From Bradyrhizobium sp. WD16 (GTDB taxonomy: Bacteria; Pseudomonadota; Alphaproteobacteria; Rhizobiales; Xanthobacteraceae), in NCBI RefSeq assembly GCF_024181725.1, contig NZ_CP028908.1, positions 5,259,501 through 5,323,500 of the forward strand: DNA of 64,000 bases, given 5' to 3'. A program made the position numbers and the translations under genes. The notes under the pieces were generated by a model. It did not search any database. It was given only the letters and a program-made list of their open reading frames with translations, and had not been told where the DNA came from. Of this stretch, positions 31,938 through 43,050 are shown in pieces. Position 1 is the stretch's first letter, and every line of letters starts with the position of its first letter.

Positions 31938-32969
31938 TCATGTCGGATCGGGGCCGACCCGCACCAGCTGCTTGCCGAAATTGGCGCCCTTGAGCAGACC
32001 CATGAAGGCCTCCGGCGCGCTGGCAAGGCCCTCGGTGACGAATTCGCGGTGCTTGACCTTGCCCTCGCGCAGCCATTTTGCCATGTCACGCAGGAAGGCG
32101 TCGTGGAGCGCGGCGAAGTCGCGGACGATGAAGCCGCGCAGCGTCAACCGCTTGACCAGGATCGCACGCATCAGCGCCGGCATCCGGTTCGGCCCCGGCG
32201 CGTCGCCGCCGAAGCTGTTGTAGTCGGCGATCAGGCCGCAGACCGGCACGCGGGCGAAGTTGTTGAGCCGCGGCACCACCGCCTCCCACACCTTGCCGCC
32301 GACATTCTCGAAATAGACGTCGATGCCCTTCGGGCAGGCCTCCTTCAGCCTCGCCGCGAGATCGGGAGCGCGGTGATCGAGGCATTCGTCGAAGCCGAGC
32401 TCCTCTTTCACATAGCGGCACTTCTCGGCGCCGCCGGCGATGCCGACCGCGCGGGCGCCGGCGATCCTGGCGATCTGGCCGACCGCCGAGCCGACCGCGC
32501 CGGACGCCGCAGCCACCACCAGCGTCTCGCCGGCCTTCGGCTTGCCGATCTCGTGCAGGCCGGTATAGGCGGTCATGCCCGGCATGCCGAGCACGCCGAG
32601 GGCGGTGGAGATCGGCGCGAGCTTGGGGTCGAGCTTGCGCAGGCCGCGGCCATCGGACAGCGCATGGGTCTGCCAGCCGCTGTGGGAAAGCACGATGTCG
32701 CCCTTGGAGAAATGAGCATTGTTCGAGGCGATGACCTCGGCGACGGTGCCGCCTTCCATCACGCCGTCGATCGGCACCGGCTCGGCATAGGACGGCCCCT
32801 CGCTCATGCGCCCGCGCATATAGGGGTCGAGCGACAGCCAGATCGTGCGCAACAGAACCTGCCCCTCCCCCGGAATCGGCACGGCCATGTCCTCGAGACG
32901 GAAGTCGGACGTCTTGGGTTCGCCGGCCGGCCGCGCGGCCAGCACGATGCGTTGAGCTTTGCTCGACAT
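31938..32969 (-). CDS. NADP-dependent oxidoreductase (zinc-less MDR, CurA/leukotriene-B4-dehydrogenase type)
   Basis: A 343-residue medium-chain reductase. Family landmarks are 'LSLDPYMRGRMS' near the N-terminus, 'GMPGMTAYTGLHEIGKPKAGETLVVAAASGAVGSAVGQIA' spanning the nucleotide-binding turn, and 'GIDVYFENVGG'. The zinc-binding cysteines of alcohol dehydrogenases are absent. These enzymes reduce activated double bonds of enones such as curcumin or prostaglandin-like compounds with NADPH. The gene lies alone between guaB and the MAPEG gene. The physiological substrate is unknown. Confidence 0.92.
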   Translation of the reverse strand: MSSKAQRIVLAARPAGEPKTSDFRLEDMAVPIPGEGQVLLRTIWLSLDPYMRGRMSEGPSYAEPVPIDGVMEGGTVAEVIASNNAHFSKGDIVLSHSGWQTHALSDGRGLRKLDPKLAPISTALGVLGMPGMTAYTGLHEIGKPKAGETLVVAAASGAVGSAVGQIARIAGARAVGIAGGAEKCRYVKEELGFDECLDHRAPDLAARLKEACPKGIDVYFENVGGKVWEAVVPRLNNFARVPVCGLIADYNSFGGDAPGPNRMPALMRAILVKRLTLRGFIVRDFAALHDAFLRDMAKWLREGKVKHREFVTEGLASAPEAFMGLLKGANFGKQLVRVGPDPT

Positions 32970-33089
32970 GTGCGCGTCTCCTCGATTGATTTTCGTTGAA
33001 GCTTAGACCATGGCGGCGGAGGTCGCCAGCGGACGGGCTGATATACCGCCCGCCGGGTGATCAGGTGCGGCCACACTCGCGGTCGACAT

Positions 33090-33108
33090 GCCCGCGCTTG
33101 TCGCGGGC
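33090..33108. repeat. Palindromic intergenic repeat/terminator after guaB
   Basis: GCCCGCG-CTTGT-CGCGGGC (33090-33108), about 50 bp beyond the guaB stop, preceded by GGCCACACTC. A degenerate relative with the same lead occurs near 29843-29875 (GGCCACACTCTCC ... CATGCCCATG). It may act as terminator or REP-like element. Confidence 0.5.
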
Positions 33109-33157
33109 ACCGACGTCTTCGCTACTGTTCAGCGCCTAGTGACGCCTGTGCGCCTTC

Positions 33158-35126
<1,969 letters not shown>

Positions 35127-36599
35127 ATGCAGAAGGAACGCCTGATCCCGCTGATCGTGGCCACCGCCCTGTTCATGGAGAACATGGATTCGACGGTGAT
35201 CGCGACCTCGTTGCCGGCGATCGCCGCCGATCTCGGCACCAGCCCGCTGACACTCAAGCTCGCCATCACCTCCTACCTCTTGTCGCTCGCGGTGTTCATT
35301 CCGGCAAGCGGCTGGACCGCCGACCGTTTCGGCGCCCGCAACGTGTTCAGCGCCGCGATCCTGGTCTTTCTCGCCGGATCGGTCGGGTGCGCCCTCTCCT
35401 CTTCGATCACGCAATTCGTTTTCGCCCGCATCCTGCAGGGCATCGGCGGTGCGATGATGACGCCGGTGGGACGGCTCGTCCTGCTCCGCACCATCGACAA
35501 GAAGGTGCTGGTCAACGCCATGGCCTGGCTGACGACACCGGCACTGATCGGCCCCGTGATCGGCCCGCCGCTCGGCGGCTTCATTACCACCTATTTTACT
35601 TGGCACTGGATCTTCCTGATCAACATCCCGATCGGATTGCTCGGCGTCGTCCTGGCACTGCGCTACGTGCCGCCGATCCGCAGCGACAAGCTGGAGCGCT
35701 TCGACCTCGTCGGCCTGGTGCTGGCCGGCGTCGGCCTCGCCGGGCTCGCCTTCGGCCTGTCGGTCGCAGGGCTCAACCTGCTGCCCTGGCCGATCGTCGT
35801 CGCCCTCATCGTCACCGGCGCCGTCGCCATGGCCCTCTACCTACGCCACGCCGCGCGCACCGCTTCGCCGGTGCTCGACTTCTCGCTGCTGCGCCTGACC
35901 ACGATGTATTCCAGCATCGTCGGCGGCTTCATGTTCCGCCTCGGCATCGGCGCGCTGCCGTTCCTGCTGCCGCTGTTGATGCAGATCGGCTTCGGCCTGT
36001 CGCCGTTCCAGTCCGGGCTCGTCACCTTCGGCTCGGCAGTCGGCGCCATGGGCATGAAGACACTGGCGGCGCGGATCATCCGCACCTTCGGTTTCCGCAA
36101 CATCCTCACCACCAACGCCCTGGTCAGCGCCTTCTTTCTCGGCGCCTGCACTTTCTTCACGCCGCAGACGCCGCTGCCGCTGATCCTGATCATCCTGATT
36201 GTTGGCGGCTTCTTCCGCTCGCTGCAATTCACTGCGATCAACACCATCGCCTATGCCGAGATCGAGCAGGCGCAGATGAGCCGGGCCACCACCCTCGTCA
36301 GCGTCAACCAGCAGCTGGCAATTTCCGCCGGCGTCGCCATCGGCGCGCTGTCGGTGGAAACCACCATGGTACTGCGCCACGCCGAGACCCTGTCAGCGCC
36401 CGATTTCTGGCCGGCATTCCTGGTGGTGTCGCTGTCGACGGCCGCCTCGGCCCTGTTGTTCTTCCGCCTGCCGTCGGATGCCGGTCACGAGATCTCCGGC
36501 CGCAAGGCCGGCGAGATCGCCTCGCGCCGCCGCGCCGAGACCGCCGCGGTCAAGAAGGCAAGTGAAAGCACCGCCGAGGCGCGGGACCAGAAGCTGTAA
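35127..36599 (+). CDS. MFS transporter (DHA2, EmrB/QacA-like)
   Basis: A 490-residue inner-membrane protein with about 14 transmembrane helices, the DHA2 drug:proton antiporter topology. 'MENMDSTVIATSLPAIAADLG' in helix 1, 'GWTADRFGARNVF' (motif A) and 'RILQGIGGAMMTPVGRLVL' are typical. The hydrophilic, charged C-terminal tail is cytosolic. Start 35127 was chosen because the upstream in-frame extension is not transporter-like. No partner membrane-fusion gene is adjacent. The substrate is unknown. Confidence 0.92.
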   Translation: MQKERLIPLIVATALFMENMDSTVIATSLPAIAADLGTSPLTLKLAITSYLLSLAVFIPASGWTADRFGARNVFSAAILVFLAGSVGCALSSSITQFVFARILQGIGGAMMTPVGRLVLLRTIDKKVLVNAMAWLTTPALIGPVIGPPLGGFITTYFTWHWIFLINIPIGLLGVVLALRYVPPIRSDKLERFDLVGLVLAGVGLAGLAFGLSVAGLNLLPWPIVVALIVTGAVAMALYLRHAARTASPVLDFSLLRLTTMYSSIVGGFMFRLGIGALPFLLPLLMQIGFGLSPFQSGLVTFGSAVGAMGMKTLAARIIRTFGFRNILTTNALVSAFFLGACTFFTPQTPLPLILIILIVGGFFRSLQFTAINTIAYAEIEQAQMSRATTLVSVNQQLAISAGVAIGALSVETTMVLRHAETLSAPDFWPAFLVVSLSTAASALLFFRLPSDAGHEISGRKAGEIASRRRAETAAVKKASESTAEARDQKL

Positions 36600-36624
36600 G
36601 TCGGCTCGTTCGATCAGCCTTCGG

Positions 36625-37314
36625 TCAGAGCACTGCGCTGGCGCGGCGGAAGCCGGTGGCGAGCAGATAGCGCTCCGAGGAATCCTGCCGACTCGCCGCC
36701 GGCTTGACGTGGCGCACGGTGGTGAAGTCGCGCTTGAGCTGGGCGAGCAGCGCGGCATCGGCGCCGCTCTGGAACACCTTGGCGAGGAAGCTGCCGCCCG
36801 GCTTGAGCACCTCGCAGGCGAAGGCGGCGGCATCCTCGACGAGGCCAAGGATACGCAACTGGTCGGTGGTGCGGTGGCCGGTGGTGTTGGGCGCCATGTC
36901 CGACATCACCATGTCGGCTCCGCCGCCGAGCATCTCGCGCAAGCGGTGCAGCGCATCTTCGGCGAGGAAATCGAGCTGGGCGAAGGCAACGCCGGGAATC
37001 TCGGGCATCTCGAGCAGGTCGATGGCGACGACCTTGCCCTTGCCCTCGGCGCTGCCGACCTTGCGCGCGGCGATCTGGCTCCAGCCGCCGGGCGCGGCAC
37101 CGAGATCGATCACCGCCATGCCGGGCTTGAGGAGCTTGTACTTGTCGTCCATCTCCTTGAGCTTGTAGGCCGCGCGCGAGCGATAGCCCTCGCGCTTGGC
37201 TTTCGCCACGTAGGGATCGTTGAGCTGGCGTTCGAGCCAGAGCTTGGAGGACAGCTTGCGCTTGCCGCCGGTCTTGACGGTGACATGCAGCCGTCCGGTG
37301 TCATCCTTGGCCAT
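36625..37314 (-). CDS. rlmE: 23S rRNA 2'-O-methyltransferase RlmE (FtsJ/RrmJ)
   Basis: A 229-residue SAM-dependent methyltransferase. 'YRSRAAYKLKEMDDKY' carries the first catalytic lysine, 'VIDLGAAPGGWSQIA' binds SAM, 'VMSDMAPNTTGHR' has the catalytic aspartate, and 'GGSFLAKVFQ' the second lysine. It methylates U2552 of 23S rRNA in E. coli. It follows ppx in the same direction with an 86-bp gap. The serine-rich C-terminal extension is common in alphaproteobacteria. Confidence 0.95.
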   Translation of the reverse strand: MAKDDTGRLHVTVKTGGKRKLSSKLWLERQLNDPYVAKAKREGYRSRAAYKLKEMDDKYKLLKPGMAVIDLGAAPGGWSQIAARKVGSAEGKGKVVAIDLLEMPEIPGVAFAQLDFLAEDALHRLREMLGGGADMVMSDMAPNTTGHRTTDQLRILGLVEDAAAFACEVLKPGGSFLAKVFQSGADAALLAQLKRDFTTVRHVKPAASRQDSSERYLLATGFRRASAVL

Positions 37315-37400
37315 GGCGGGGTTCTAGATCATTTTTGCAGCGGATGCTGCAGCGAATTGCGTGGCGTTCTCGAACGCGGCGCTGATGGCAATTTGGATCA

Positions 37401-38474
37401 TCACGCTGCGATCACGCCGTCCTGCCGCATCATCTGGATCAGCATGCCTTCGCGCAGGCCACGGTCGGCGACCCGCAGCCGGCCCACCGGGAAGGCATTA
37501 CGGATGGCGTCGAGAATGGCGCAGCCGGCGAGGACAAGGTCGGCCCGCTCCGCACCGATGCAGGGATTACCGGCCCGCTCGGCGTAGGTGGTGCCGAGCA
37601 GCCGGTCGATCACCGTGGTGACCTCGGCATTGTCCATCCAGATGCCGTCGATGCGGCGGCGGTCGTAGCGCACGAGGTTCTGGAAAACACCGGCCACCGT
37701 GGTCACCGTGCCCGAGGTGCCGAGCAGATGCATCTGCGTAAGATCGCCGCCGTGGCGCGCCCTGAACAGCCCGAGATGGCGGCCGACCTCATCGACCATC
37801 TCGGCATAGCATTCCCTCGTGACGGACTTGCCGCCGAAATGCTCGGCCAGGGTGACGACGCCGAGCGGGATCGAGGCCCAGCCGGCCATTTCCGGCGCGC
37901 CGTGCGCCCCCGTGCGCTCCAGCCGCACCAGTTCGGTCGAGCCGCCGCCGATGTCGAACAAAATGGCACCCCGCGCCTGCGGATCCACCAACGGCAGGCA
38001 ACCGGTGACCGCCAGCGTCGCCTCGGTCTCGCGGTCGACCACTTCGAGATTGATGCCGAGTTCGCCGGCGACCCGCTCCCGGAAGGCATCGCCATTGGCG
38101 GCAGCCCGGCAGGCCTCGGTCGCGATCAGGCGCAACCGGCGCGCATCGCGCTGGACCATCTTCTCGCGACAGACGCCGAGGGCGGCCATGGCGCGTTCGA
38201 TCGCCGCCTCGCTGATCAGGCCGGTGGAGGAGAGCCCCTCACCCAGACGGATGATGCGGGAAAACGAATCCACCACGCGAAAGCTCTCGCCAGCGGGCTT
38301 GGCGATCAGCAACCGGCAATTGTTGGTTCCGAGATCCAGGGCGGCATAAACGGCGGTGTCGGCCCCGAATGCCGGTTCCGCTCCCACCCCTCCATGACGC
38401 GCCGTCGCAGCGACATGGACGTCTGGCGCCGCGCCCGGCCGCGGGCCGGCGCGAAGCGCGATATTGTCCGTCAT
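37401..38474 (-). CDS. Ppx/GppA-family phosphatase (exopolyphosphatase)
   Basis: A 357-residue actin-fold phosphatase. 'AALDLGTNNCRLLIAKP' is the phosphate-1 motif and 'GAILFDIGGGSTELVRLE' the phosphate-2 motif; 'IATEACRAAANGDAFRERV' is also conserved. It lacks the long C-terminal HD-like region of E. coli Ppx, as usual in alphaproteobacteria. It hydrolyses polyphosphate and/or pppGpp. It is upstream of rlmE. The first ~40 residues are low-complexity, so the true start may be further in. Confidence 0.93.
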   Translation of the reverse strand: MTDNIALRAGPRPGAAPDVHVAATARHGGVGAEPAFGADTAVYAALDLGTNNCRLLIAKPAGESFRVVDSFSRIIRLGEGLSSTGLISEAAIERAMAALGVCREKMVQRDARRLRLIATEACRAAANGDAFRERVAGELGINLEVVDRETEATLAVTGCLPLVDPQARGAILFDIGGGSTELVRLERTGAHGAPEMAGWASIPLGVVTLAEHFGGKSVTRECYAEMVDEVGRHLGLFRARHGGDLTQMHLLGTSGTVTTVAGVFQNLVRYDRRRIDGIWMDNAEVTTVIDRLLGTTYAERAGNPCIGAERADLVLAGCAILDAIRNAFPVGRLRVADRGLREGMLIQMMRQDGVIAA

Positions 38475-38976
38475 TCGTCTCCGTTCCCCGCCCGCGGACC
38501 GCGGCGGCGGATCAAAAATTGCTCTTTGTTACGAAGTCTATGCAGGGCCGGGCTGCGGCGCAATGGCGCGGCTCTCCAAGCCGATCGGCAAGGTTCCATC
38601 CCCTCAGCCGGCCGCCTGCCGCGGCACCGGTAATGGCGAGGTGATGGCAACGGGCCATCAGCCGCTCGCCATTGGCCACGATCACCCCGCCTGAGCTCGA
38701 CGACCCCGTGGGTGGCCCTTGCGTTCGTAATTGCCGGCGATCCGGGCACGGACGGTCAATTCGTCGTCGTGAGCGGCGAGCCCGAGCAACGACTGCGTGC
38801 TGCCGAGGCCTTCGTGGGCATAGAGCCGTGCAACTGTTCTAACACCCGCAACCAAGGCCCAAGAGGAACGCGGATGTCGGAATCAGAGCAACAGGCGGGA
38901 AGGCAGGAGGTGCAAGGCAGCACCGGCGCGGTTTTTCCTCGCAATCGCCGGCCGGCCGGGGTAACCCACGACCGCA
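38475..38976. other. Gap between ppx and UPF0178 gene
   Basis: 502 bp without a recognisable gene. It must contain the divergent promoters of the ppx and UPF0178 genes. Open frames crossing it are shadows without family features. Confidence 0.5.
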
Positions 38977-39486
38977 ATGAGCCCAACCGATACGAGCCCG
39001 AGCCAGGGCAGCCCAAACCAGGAAGCGCGGATCTATATCGATGCCGACGCCTGTCCGGTGAAGGAGGAGATCTACCGCGTCGCCGAGCGCCATGGCGTGC
39101 CGGTCACGGTCGTCGCCGGCGGCTATATCCGGATCCCGCAGCATCCGCTGATCAGCCGCGTCGCCGCCGGCAGCGCGATGGATGCAGCCGACGACTGGAT
39201 CGCGGCCCATGCCGACTGCGCCAGCATCGTCGTCACAGCCGATGTGCCGCTGGCGAGTCGCTGCGTCAAACAGGCAGCCACGGTGCTGGCGCCGACCGGC
39301 AAGCCCTTCACCGAGGATTCCATCGGCATGGCCCTGGCGGTACGCAACCTGATGACCGACCTGCGCTCGAGCGGCGAAATCACAGGCGGGCCGCGCGGCT
39401 TCTCGCCCCGCGACCGCTCCGTCTTTCTCTCGGCGCTCGACCAGGCCGTGCGCCGGGTCAAGCGCAACCTCCCCTCCCCGACCTGA
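38977..39486 (+). CDS. UPF0178 (YaiI/YqxD, DUF188) family protein
   Basis: A 169-residue protein with the family core 'IYIDADACPVKEEIYRVAERHGVPVTVVA', 'DWIAAHADCASIVVTADVPLASRCV' and 'RGFSPRDRSVFLSALD'. The acidic residues suggest a PIN-like nuclease fold, but no activity is established. The ABC-F gene starts 18 bp after its stop in the same direction, so the two may be co-transcribed. Confidence 0.92.
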   Translation: MSPTDTSPSQGSPNQEARIYIDADACPVKEEIYRVAERHGVPVTVVAGGYIRIPQHPLISRVAAGSAMDAADDWIAAHADCASIVVTADVPLASRCVKQAATVLAPTGKPFTEDSIGMALAVRNLMTDLRSSGEITGGPRGFSPRDRSVFLSALDQAVRRVKRNLPSPT

Positions 39487-39503
39487 CAGACAACCGGACC
39501 GAC

Positions 39504-41321
39504 ATGGCCCCTCCGCTGATCCAGATGAAGGACATCGCGCTGACATTCGGCGGCACGCCGCTGCTCAGCGGCGTCGAACTCAGCGTCAGCGCCGGCGAAC
39601 GCGTCTGCCTCGTAGGGCGCAACGGTTCGGGCAAATCGACCCTGCTCAAGATCGCCGCCGGCCTGATCGAGCCCGATCGCGGCGAGCGCTTCGTCCAGCC
39701 TGGCGCCACCATCCGCTACCTGCCCCAGGAGCCTGATTTCGACGGCTTTGCCACGACGCTGGCCTATGTCGAGGCGGGCCTCGGCCCGGGCGACGACGTC
39801 TACCAGGCGCGCTATCTGCTCGAACAGCTCGGGCTCACCGGCAACGAGGATCCGTCGCACTTGTCGGGCGGTGAAGCGCGCCGCGCGGCGCTCGCGAGGG
39901 TGCTGGCGCCCTCGCCCGACATCCTCCTGCTCGACGAGCCGACCAACCATCTCGATCTGACCACCATCGAATGGCTGGAATCAGAACTCGCCGGTCGGCG
40001 CAGCGCGCTGGTGCTGATCAGCCATGACCGCCGGTTTCTCGCCAACCTGTCGCGGATCACGGTCTGGCTCGACCGCGGCCGGGCGCGGCGGATCGAGCGC
40101 GGCTTCGCCGCCTTCGAAGAGTGGCGCGACGAGATGCTGGCCGATGAAGAGCGCGAACAGCACAAGCTCGACCGCAAGATCGTCGCCGAGGAACACTGGC
40201 TGCGCTACGGCGTCTCTGGCCGGCGCAAGCGCAATGTCCGCCGCCTTGCCGACCTCCATGCGCTGCGGGCCCAGCGCCGCGATTATCGCGGCGCCGCCGG
40301 CAACGCAACGCTCGCCGCAGCGACCGCGGAGAAATCCGGCAGTCTGGTGATCGAGGCTATCGGCATCAGCAAGAGCTATGGCGACAAGCCGGTCGTCGCC
40401 GATTTCTCTACTCGCATCCAGCGCGGCGACCGGGTCGGCATCGTCGGACCGAACGGCGCCGGCAAGACCACCCTGATCAGCCTGCTCACCGGCGCGATCG
40501 TGCCCGACAGCGGCAAGCTGCGATTGGGCGCCAATCTCGAAATGGCCACTCTCGACCAGCACCGCGAAAGCCTCGATCCGCGCTGGACGCTCGCCGAGGC
40601 GCTGACCGGCGGGCGCGGCGACCATGTCATGGTCGGCGGCAAGCCGCGGCATGTGGTCAGCTACATGAAGGACTTCCTGTTCAGCCAGGAGCAGGCGCGC
40701 ACGCCTCTCGAAGTCCTGTCCGGTGGCGAACGTGGCCGGCTGATGCTGGCACGAGCGCTGGCGAAGCCTTCCAACCTCCTGGTGCTCGACGAGCCGACCA
40801 ATGATCTCGATCTCGAGACCCTCGACGTGCTCGAGGAGCTGCTCGCCGACTACGAAGGTACGGTGCTCCTGATCAGCCATGACCGCGACTTCCTCGACCG
40901 CGTCGTCACCTCGGTGATCGCGCCGGAGGGCCGCGGACGCTGGGTCGAATATGCCGGCGGCTACAGCGACATGCTTGGCCAGCGCGGTGCCGATCTGCGG
41001 CGTGAGTCGCCACCTGCGACGGTGAAGGAGGCCGCCAAGGAAGCGCGGGAGCCGAAGCCGGTACCGGCGCCGGGGCCGAAGAAGCGGCTCAGCTTCAACG
41101 AGAAGCATGCGCTGGAGACGCTGCCGAAGGCGATGGCGAAGCTGCAGGGCGACATCGCCAGCTTTCAGCAGCGTCTCGCCGATCCGGCGTTATATGTCCG
41201 CGACCGCAAGAGCTTCGACGACATCTCGGCGGCGCTCGTCAAGGCGCAGGGCGAACTGCAGGCAGCCGAAGAGCGCTGGCTCGAACTCGAGATCCTGCGC
41301 GAAGAGATCGAAGGCGGCTGA
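39504..41321 (+). CDS. ABC-F family ATPase (Uup-like)
   Basis: A 605-residue cytosolic protein with two ABC ATPase domains and no membrane segments. Domain 1 has Walker A 'GRNGSGKST' and signature 'LSGGEARRAAL'. Domain 2 has 'GPNGAGKTT' and 'LSGGERGRLML', with 'LDEPTNDLDLETLDVLEE' as Walker B. The C-terminal ~80 residues ('KLQGDIASFQQRLADPALY' onward) form a coiled coil as in Uup. ABC-F proteins act on stalled ribosomes. An in-frame extension upstream to 38712 covers another gene and is not used. Confidence 0.93.
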   Translation: MAPPLIQMKDIALTFGGTPLLSGVELSVSAGERVCLVGRNGSGKSTLLKIAAGLIEPDRGERFVQPGATIRYLPQEPDFDGFATTLAYVEAGLGPGDDVYQARYLLEQLGLTGNEDPSHLSGGEARRAALARVLAPSPDILLLDEPTNHLDLTTIEWLESELAGRRSALVLISHDRRFLANLSRITVWLDRGRARRIERGFAAFEEWRDEMLADEEREQHKLDRKIVAEEHWLRYGVSGRRKRNVRRLADLHALRAQRRDYRGAAGNATLAAATAEKSGSLVIEAIGISKSYGDKPVVADFSTRIQRGDRVGIVGPNGAGKTTLISLLTGAIVPDSGKLRLGANLEMATLDQHRESLDPRWTLAEALTGGRGDHVMVGGKPRHVVSYMKDFLFSQEQARTPLEVLSGGERGRLMLARALAKPSNLLVLDEPTNDLDLETLDVLEELLADYEGTVLLISHDRDFLDRVVTSVIAPEGRGRWVEYAGGYSDMLGQRGADLRRESPPATVKEAAKEAREPKPVPAPGPKKRLSFNEKHALETLPKAMAKLQGDIASFQQRLADPALYVRDRKSFDDISAALVKAQGELQAAEERWLELEILREEIEGG

Positions 41322-41463
41322 GGACCGCCCGGTCGCGATCGCATCTGCCCGACAAGTTCCGTCGGTAACTGTTTGATCGATGGCCCTCTTCATCCGGGGC
41401 GCACGGTGCAATGTCACACCACTCAACTTCAGCTGTCTTGGCAAATCTGGCGCAACCTCCGTC

Positions 41464-41477
41464 TTGACGTACATCAA
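41464..41477. promoter_or_regulatory. FixK/FNR-type box upstream of cytochrome c gene
   Basis: TTGACGTACATCAA matches the TTGA-N6-TCAA consensus of FixK/FNR regulators, centred about 73 bp before the cytochrome c start. It suggests induction under low oxygen. The match is direct; regulation is inferred. Confidence 0.65.
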
Positions 41478-41543
41478 TATGCTCAACCGGATTGATGGAA
41501 GTCTGAACTTGTCCGACGCAAGTTCACCCTGCCGGAGGCAGAT

Positions 41544-41993
41544 ATGCGCTCAACTTTGCTCAAAATCGCAGTTTCCGCCGTCTTCGCGGCTGGCGCACTG
41601 ACCGTTGCGCAAGCGCAGCAAGCGAGCCCAGCAGCACCAAACGTCGATATCGGCAAGTCTGATTTCGAGACCTATTGCGCAGTCTGCCACAACAAGGACG
41701 GCAAGGGCGGCGGCCCGTTCAGCATGCTTCTCAACAAGAAGGTTCCGGACCTTACCGTGCTCGCCAAGAACAACGGCGGCGTCTTTCCGTTCAACCGCGC
41801 CTATGAAGTCGTCTATGGCATCGCCAATGTGCCGGGGCACGGCACACGCGAAATGCCGATCTGGGGCGACGTCTACAAGGAAAAGGCCCCGGGCGAACTC
41901 GGCCCCTATTACCAGCCCTCCGACAGCGCATCCTTCATCCGCGGACGCATCCTCGCCTTGATCGGCTACATCTCGACCCTCCAGGAGAAATAG
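41544..41993 (+). CDS. Class I cytochrome c (periplasmic, mono-haem)
   Basis: A 149-residue protein with a signal peptide ending 'GALTVAQAQQA' (about 25 residues), the haem-binding C-x-x-C-H as 'YCAVCHNKDGKGGG' (about residues 49-53 of the preprotein), and a distal methionine candidate in 'TREMPIWGD'. It is a soluble or peripheral electron carrier. A FixK/FNR-type box upstream points to use under oxygen limitation. It is not adjacent to an oxidase gene, so the redox partner is unknown. Confidence 0.92.
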   Translation: MRSTLLKIAVSAVFAAGALTVAQAQQASPAAPNVDIGKSDFETYCAVCHNKDGKGGGPFSMLLNKKVPDLTVLAKNNGGVFPFNRAYEVVYGIANVPGHGTREMPIWGDVYKEKAPGELGPYYQPSDSASFIRGRILALIGYISTLQEK

Positions 41994-42053
41994 TCACCGC
42001 TCCTGTCCAACATCAGGCTGGCTGACCCGCGGCAAGGCCGCCGCGTTCATGCT

Positions 42054-42956
42054 TCAGCCTTTTCCAAGGGTTCGAAACTCCCGATCCAGCGCATCGCGAA
42101 AGACCTCGATCGGCCGAGCGAACCTGCCGGCCGGCGGCCGGTGCACGACAAAGGCCCTGACCGCCGGATCGAAATCCTCCGTCCTGACGACCTTGACCTT
42201 GCTGCGCAGACGGCTGCGCGCAAGCGACACCGGCGTGGCGAGGCCGACGCCGAGGCCCCTCGCCACCAGTGACAGGCGTAGTTCCGTATCCAGCGCCTCC
42301 ACGGCGATACGAAACGACAGATGCCTGGCGTCGAATGCGCGCTTGAGCGCCTGCCGAAAGCCGCAGCCGTCCTGATTGATGATCCACGGCATGGCGGCGA
42401 GATCCTCGAACCGGATGCGGCGCGGCATCCTCTGTTCGCGCGCGACCACAAACACCACCGGCTGGACGCCGAGATCGTCGTAGGCAAGGTCAGGCGACGG
42501 CGAGACGCCGTCCGGCAGGCAGATCGCGGCGGCGTCGAGCTCGTTGCGGCTGACGCGTGCCGCCTGGTCCGGCGACCATCCGGAGATGACGCGCAACGCC
42601 AGCCTGGGAAATGCGCCGCGCAATTCGTCCAGGGGCGCCGATAGACCGCTCTCGGCGAGATAAGGCGTGATGCCGAGCCGAAATTCGCCGCTGACGACGC
42701 CGTCGCCGGCAACGCCCGCGTGCAGTTCCTCGAGGCTGCGCAGCACGCGCCGTCCATGCTCATAGGCCTGCCGCCCGGCCGAGGTCGGCTTGAGCGGCTT
42801 CGACTGGCGGTCCAGCAGTTCGGCCCCGAGGACCTCCTCGAGATTCTGGATACGCCGTGTCACCCCCGGCTGCGTCAGGTTGAGACGCGCGGAGGCGGCG
42901 ACGATCGATCCGGTCTCGACCACGGCGACGAAGGCGACGAGGTCACGGATATTCAT
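42054..42956 (-). CDS. LysR-family transcriptional regulator
   Basis: A 300-residue LysR protein. The HTH 'GSIVAASARLNLTQPGVTRRIQNLEEVLGAELLDR' is N-terminal and the effector domain follows ('GEFRLGITPYLAESGLSAPLDEL'). It is divergent from an MFS transporter over 94 bp of AT-rich DNA with an ATTGAA/TTCAAT dyad; control of that transporter is the simplest inference. The inducer is unknown. Confidence 0.93.
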   Translation of the reverse strand: MNIRDLVAFVAVVETGSIVAASARLNLTQPGVTRRIQNLEEVLGAELLDRQSKPLKPTSAGRQAYEHGRRVLRSLEELHAGVAGDGVVSGEFRLGITPYLAESGLSAPLDELRGAFPRLALRVISGWSPDQAARVSRNELDAAAICLPDGVSPSPDLAYDDLGVQPVVFVVAREQRMPRRIRFEDLAAMPWIINQDGCGFRQALKRAFDARHLSFRIAVEALDTELRLSLVARGLGVGLATPVSLARSRLRSKVKVVRTEDFDPAVRAFVVHRPPAGRFARPIEVFRDALDREFRTLGKG

Positions 42957-42969
42957 AATAATCTCGCAT

Positions 42970-42992
42970 ATTGAATATCATTACATTTCAAT
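42970..42992. promoter_or_regulatory. Probable LysR operator, T-N11-A type
   Basis: ATTGAA (42970-42975), 11-bp spacer, TTCAAT (42987-42992), between the divergent LysR (start 42956) and MFS (start 43051) genes; it fits the LTTR box layout. Confidence 0.6.
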
Positions 42993-43050
42993 TGTTGCAT
43001 ATTGTAGCCGGTGCATAAAGGCCTGTCGCTTCTCCTTGGCGAGAGTCCCG

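Noticed and set aside
38712-39503. N-terminal extension of the ABC-F frame
   Set aside because: It overlaps the UPF0178 gene on the same strand and is low-complexity; ABC-F starts at 39504.
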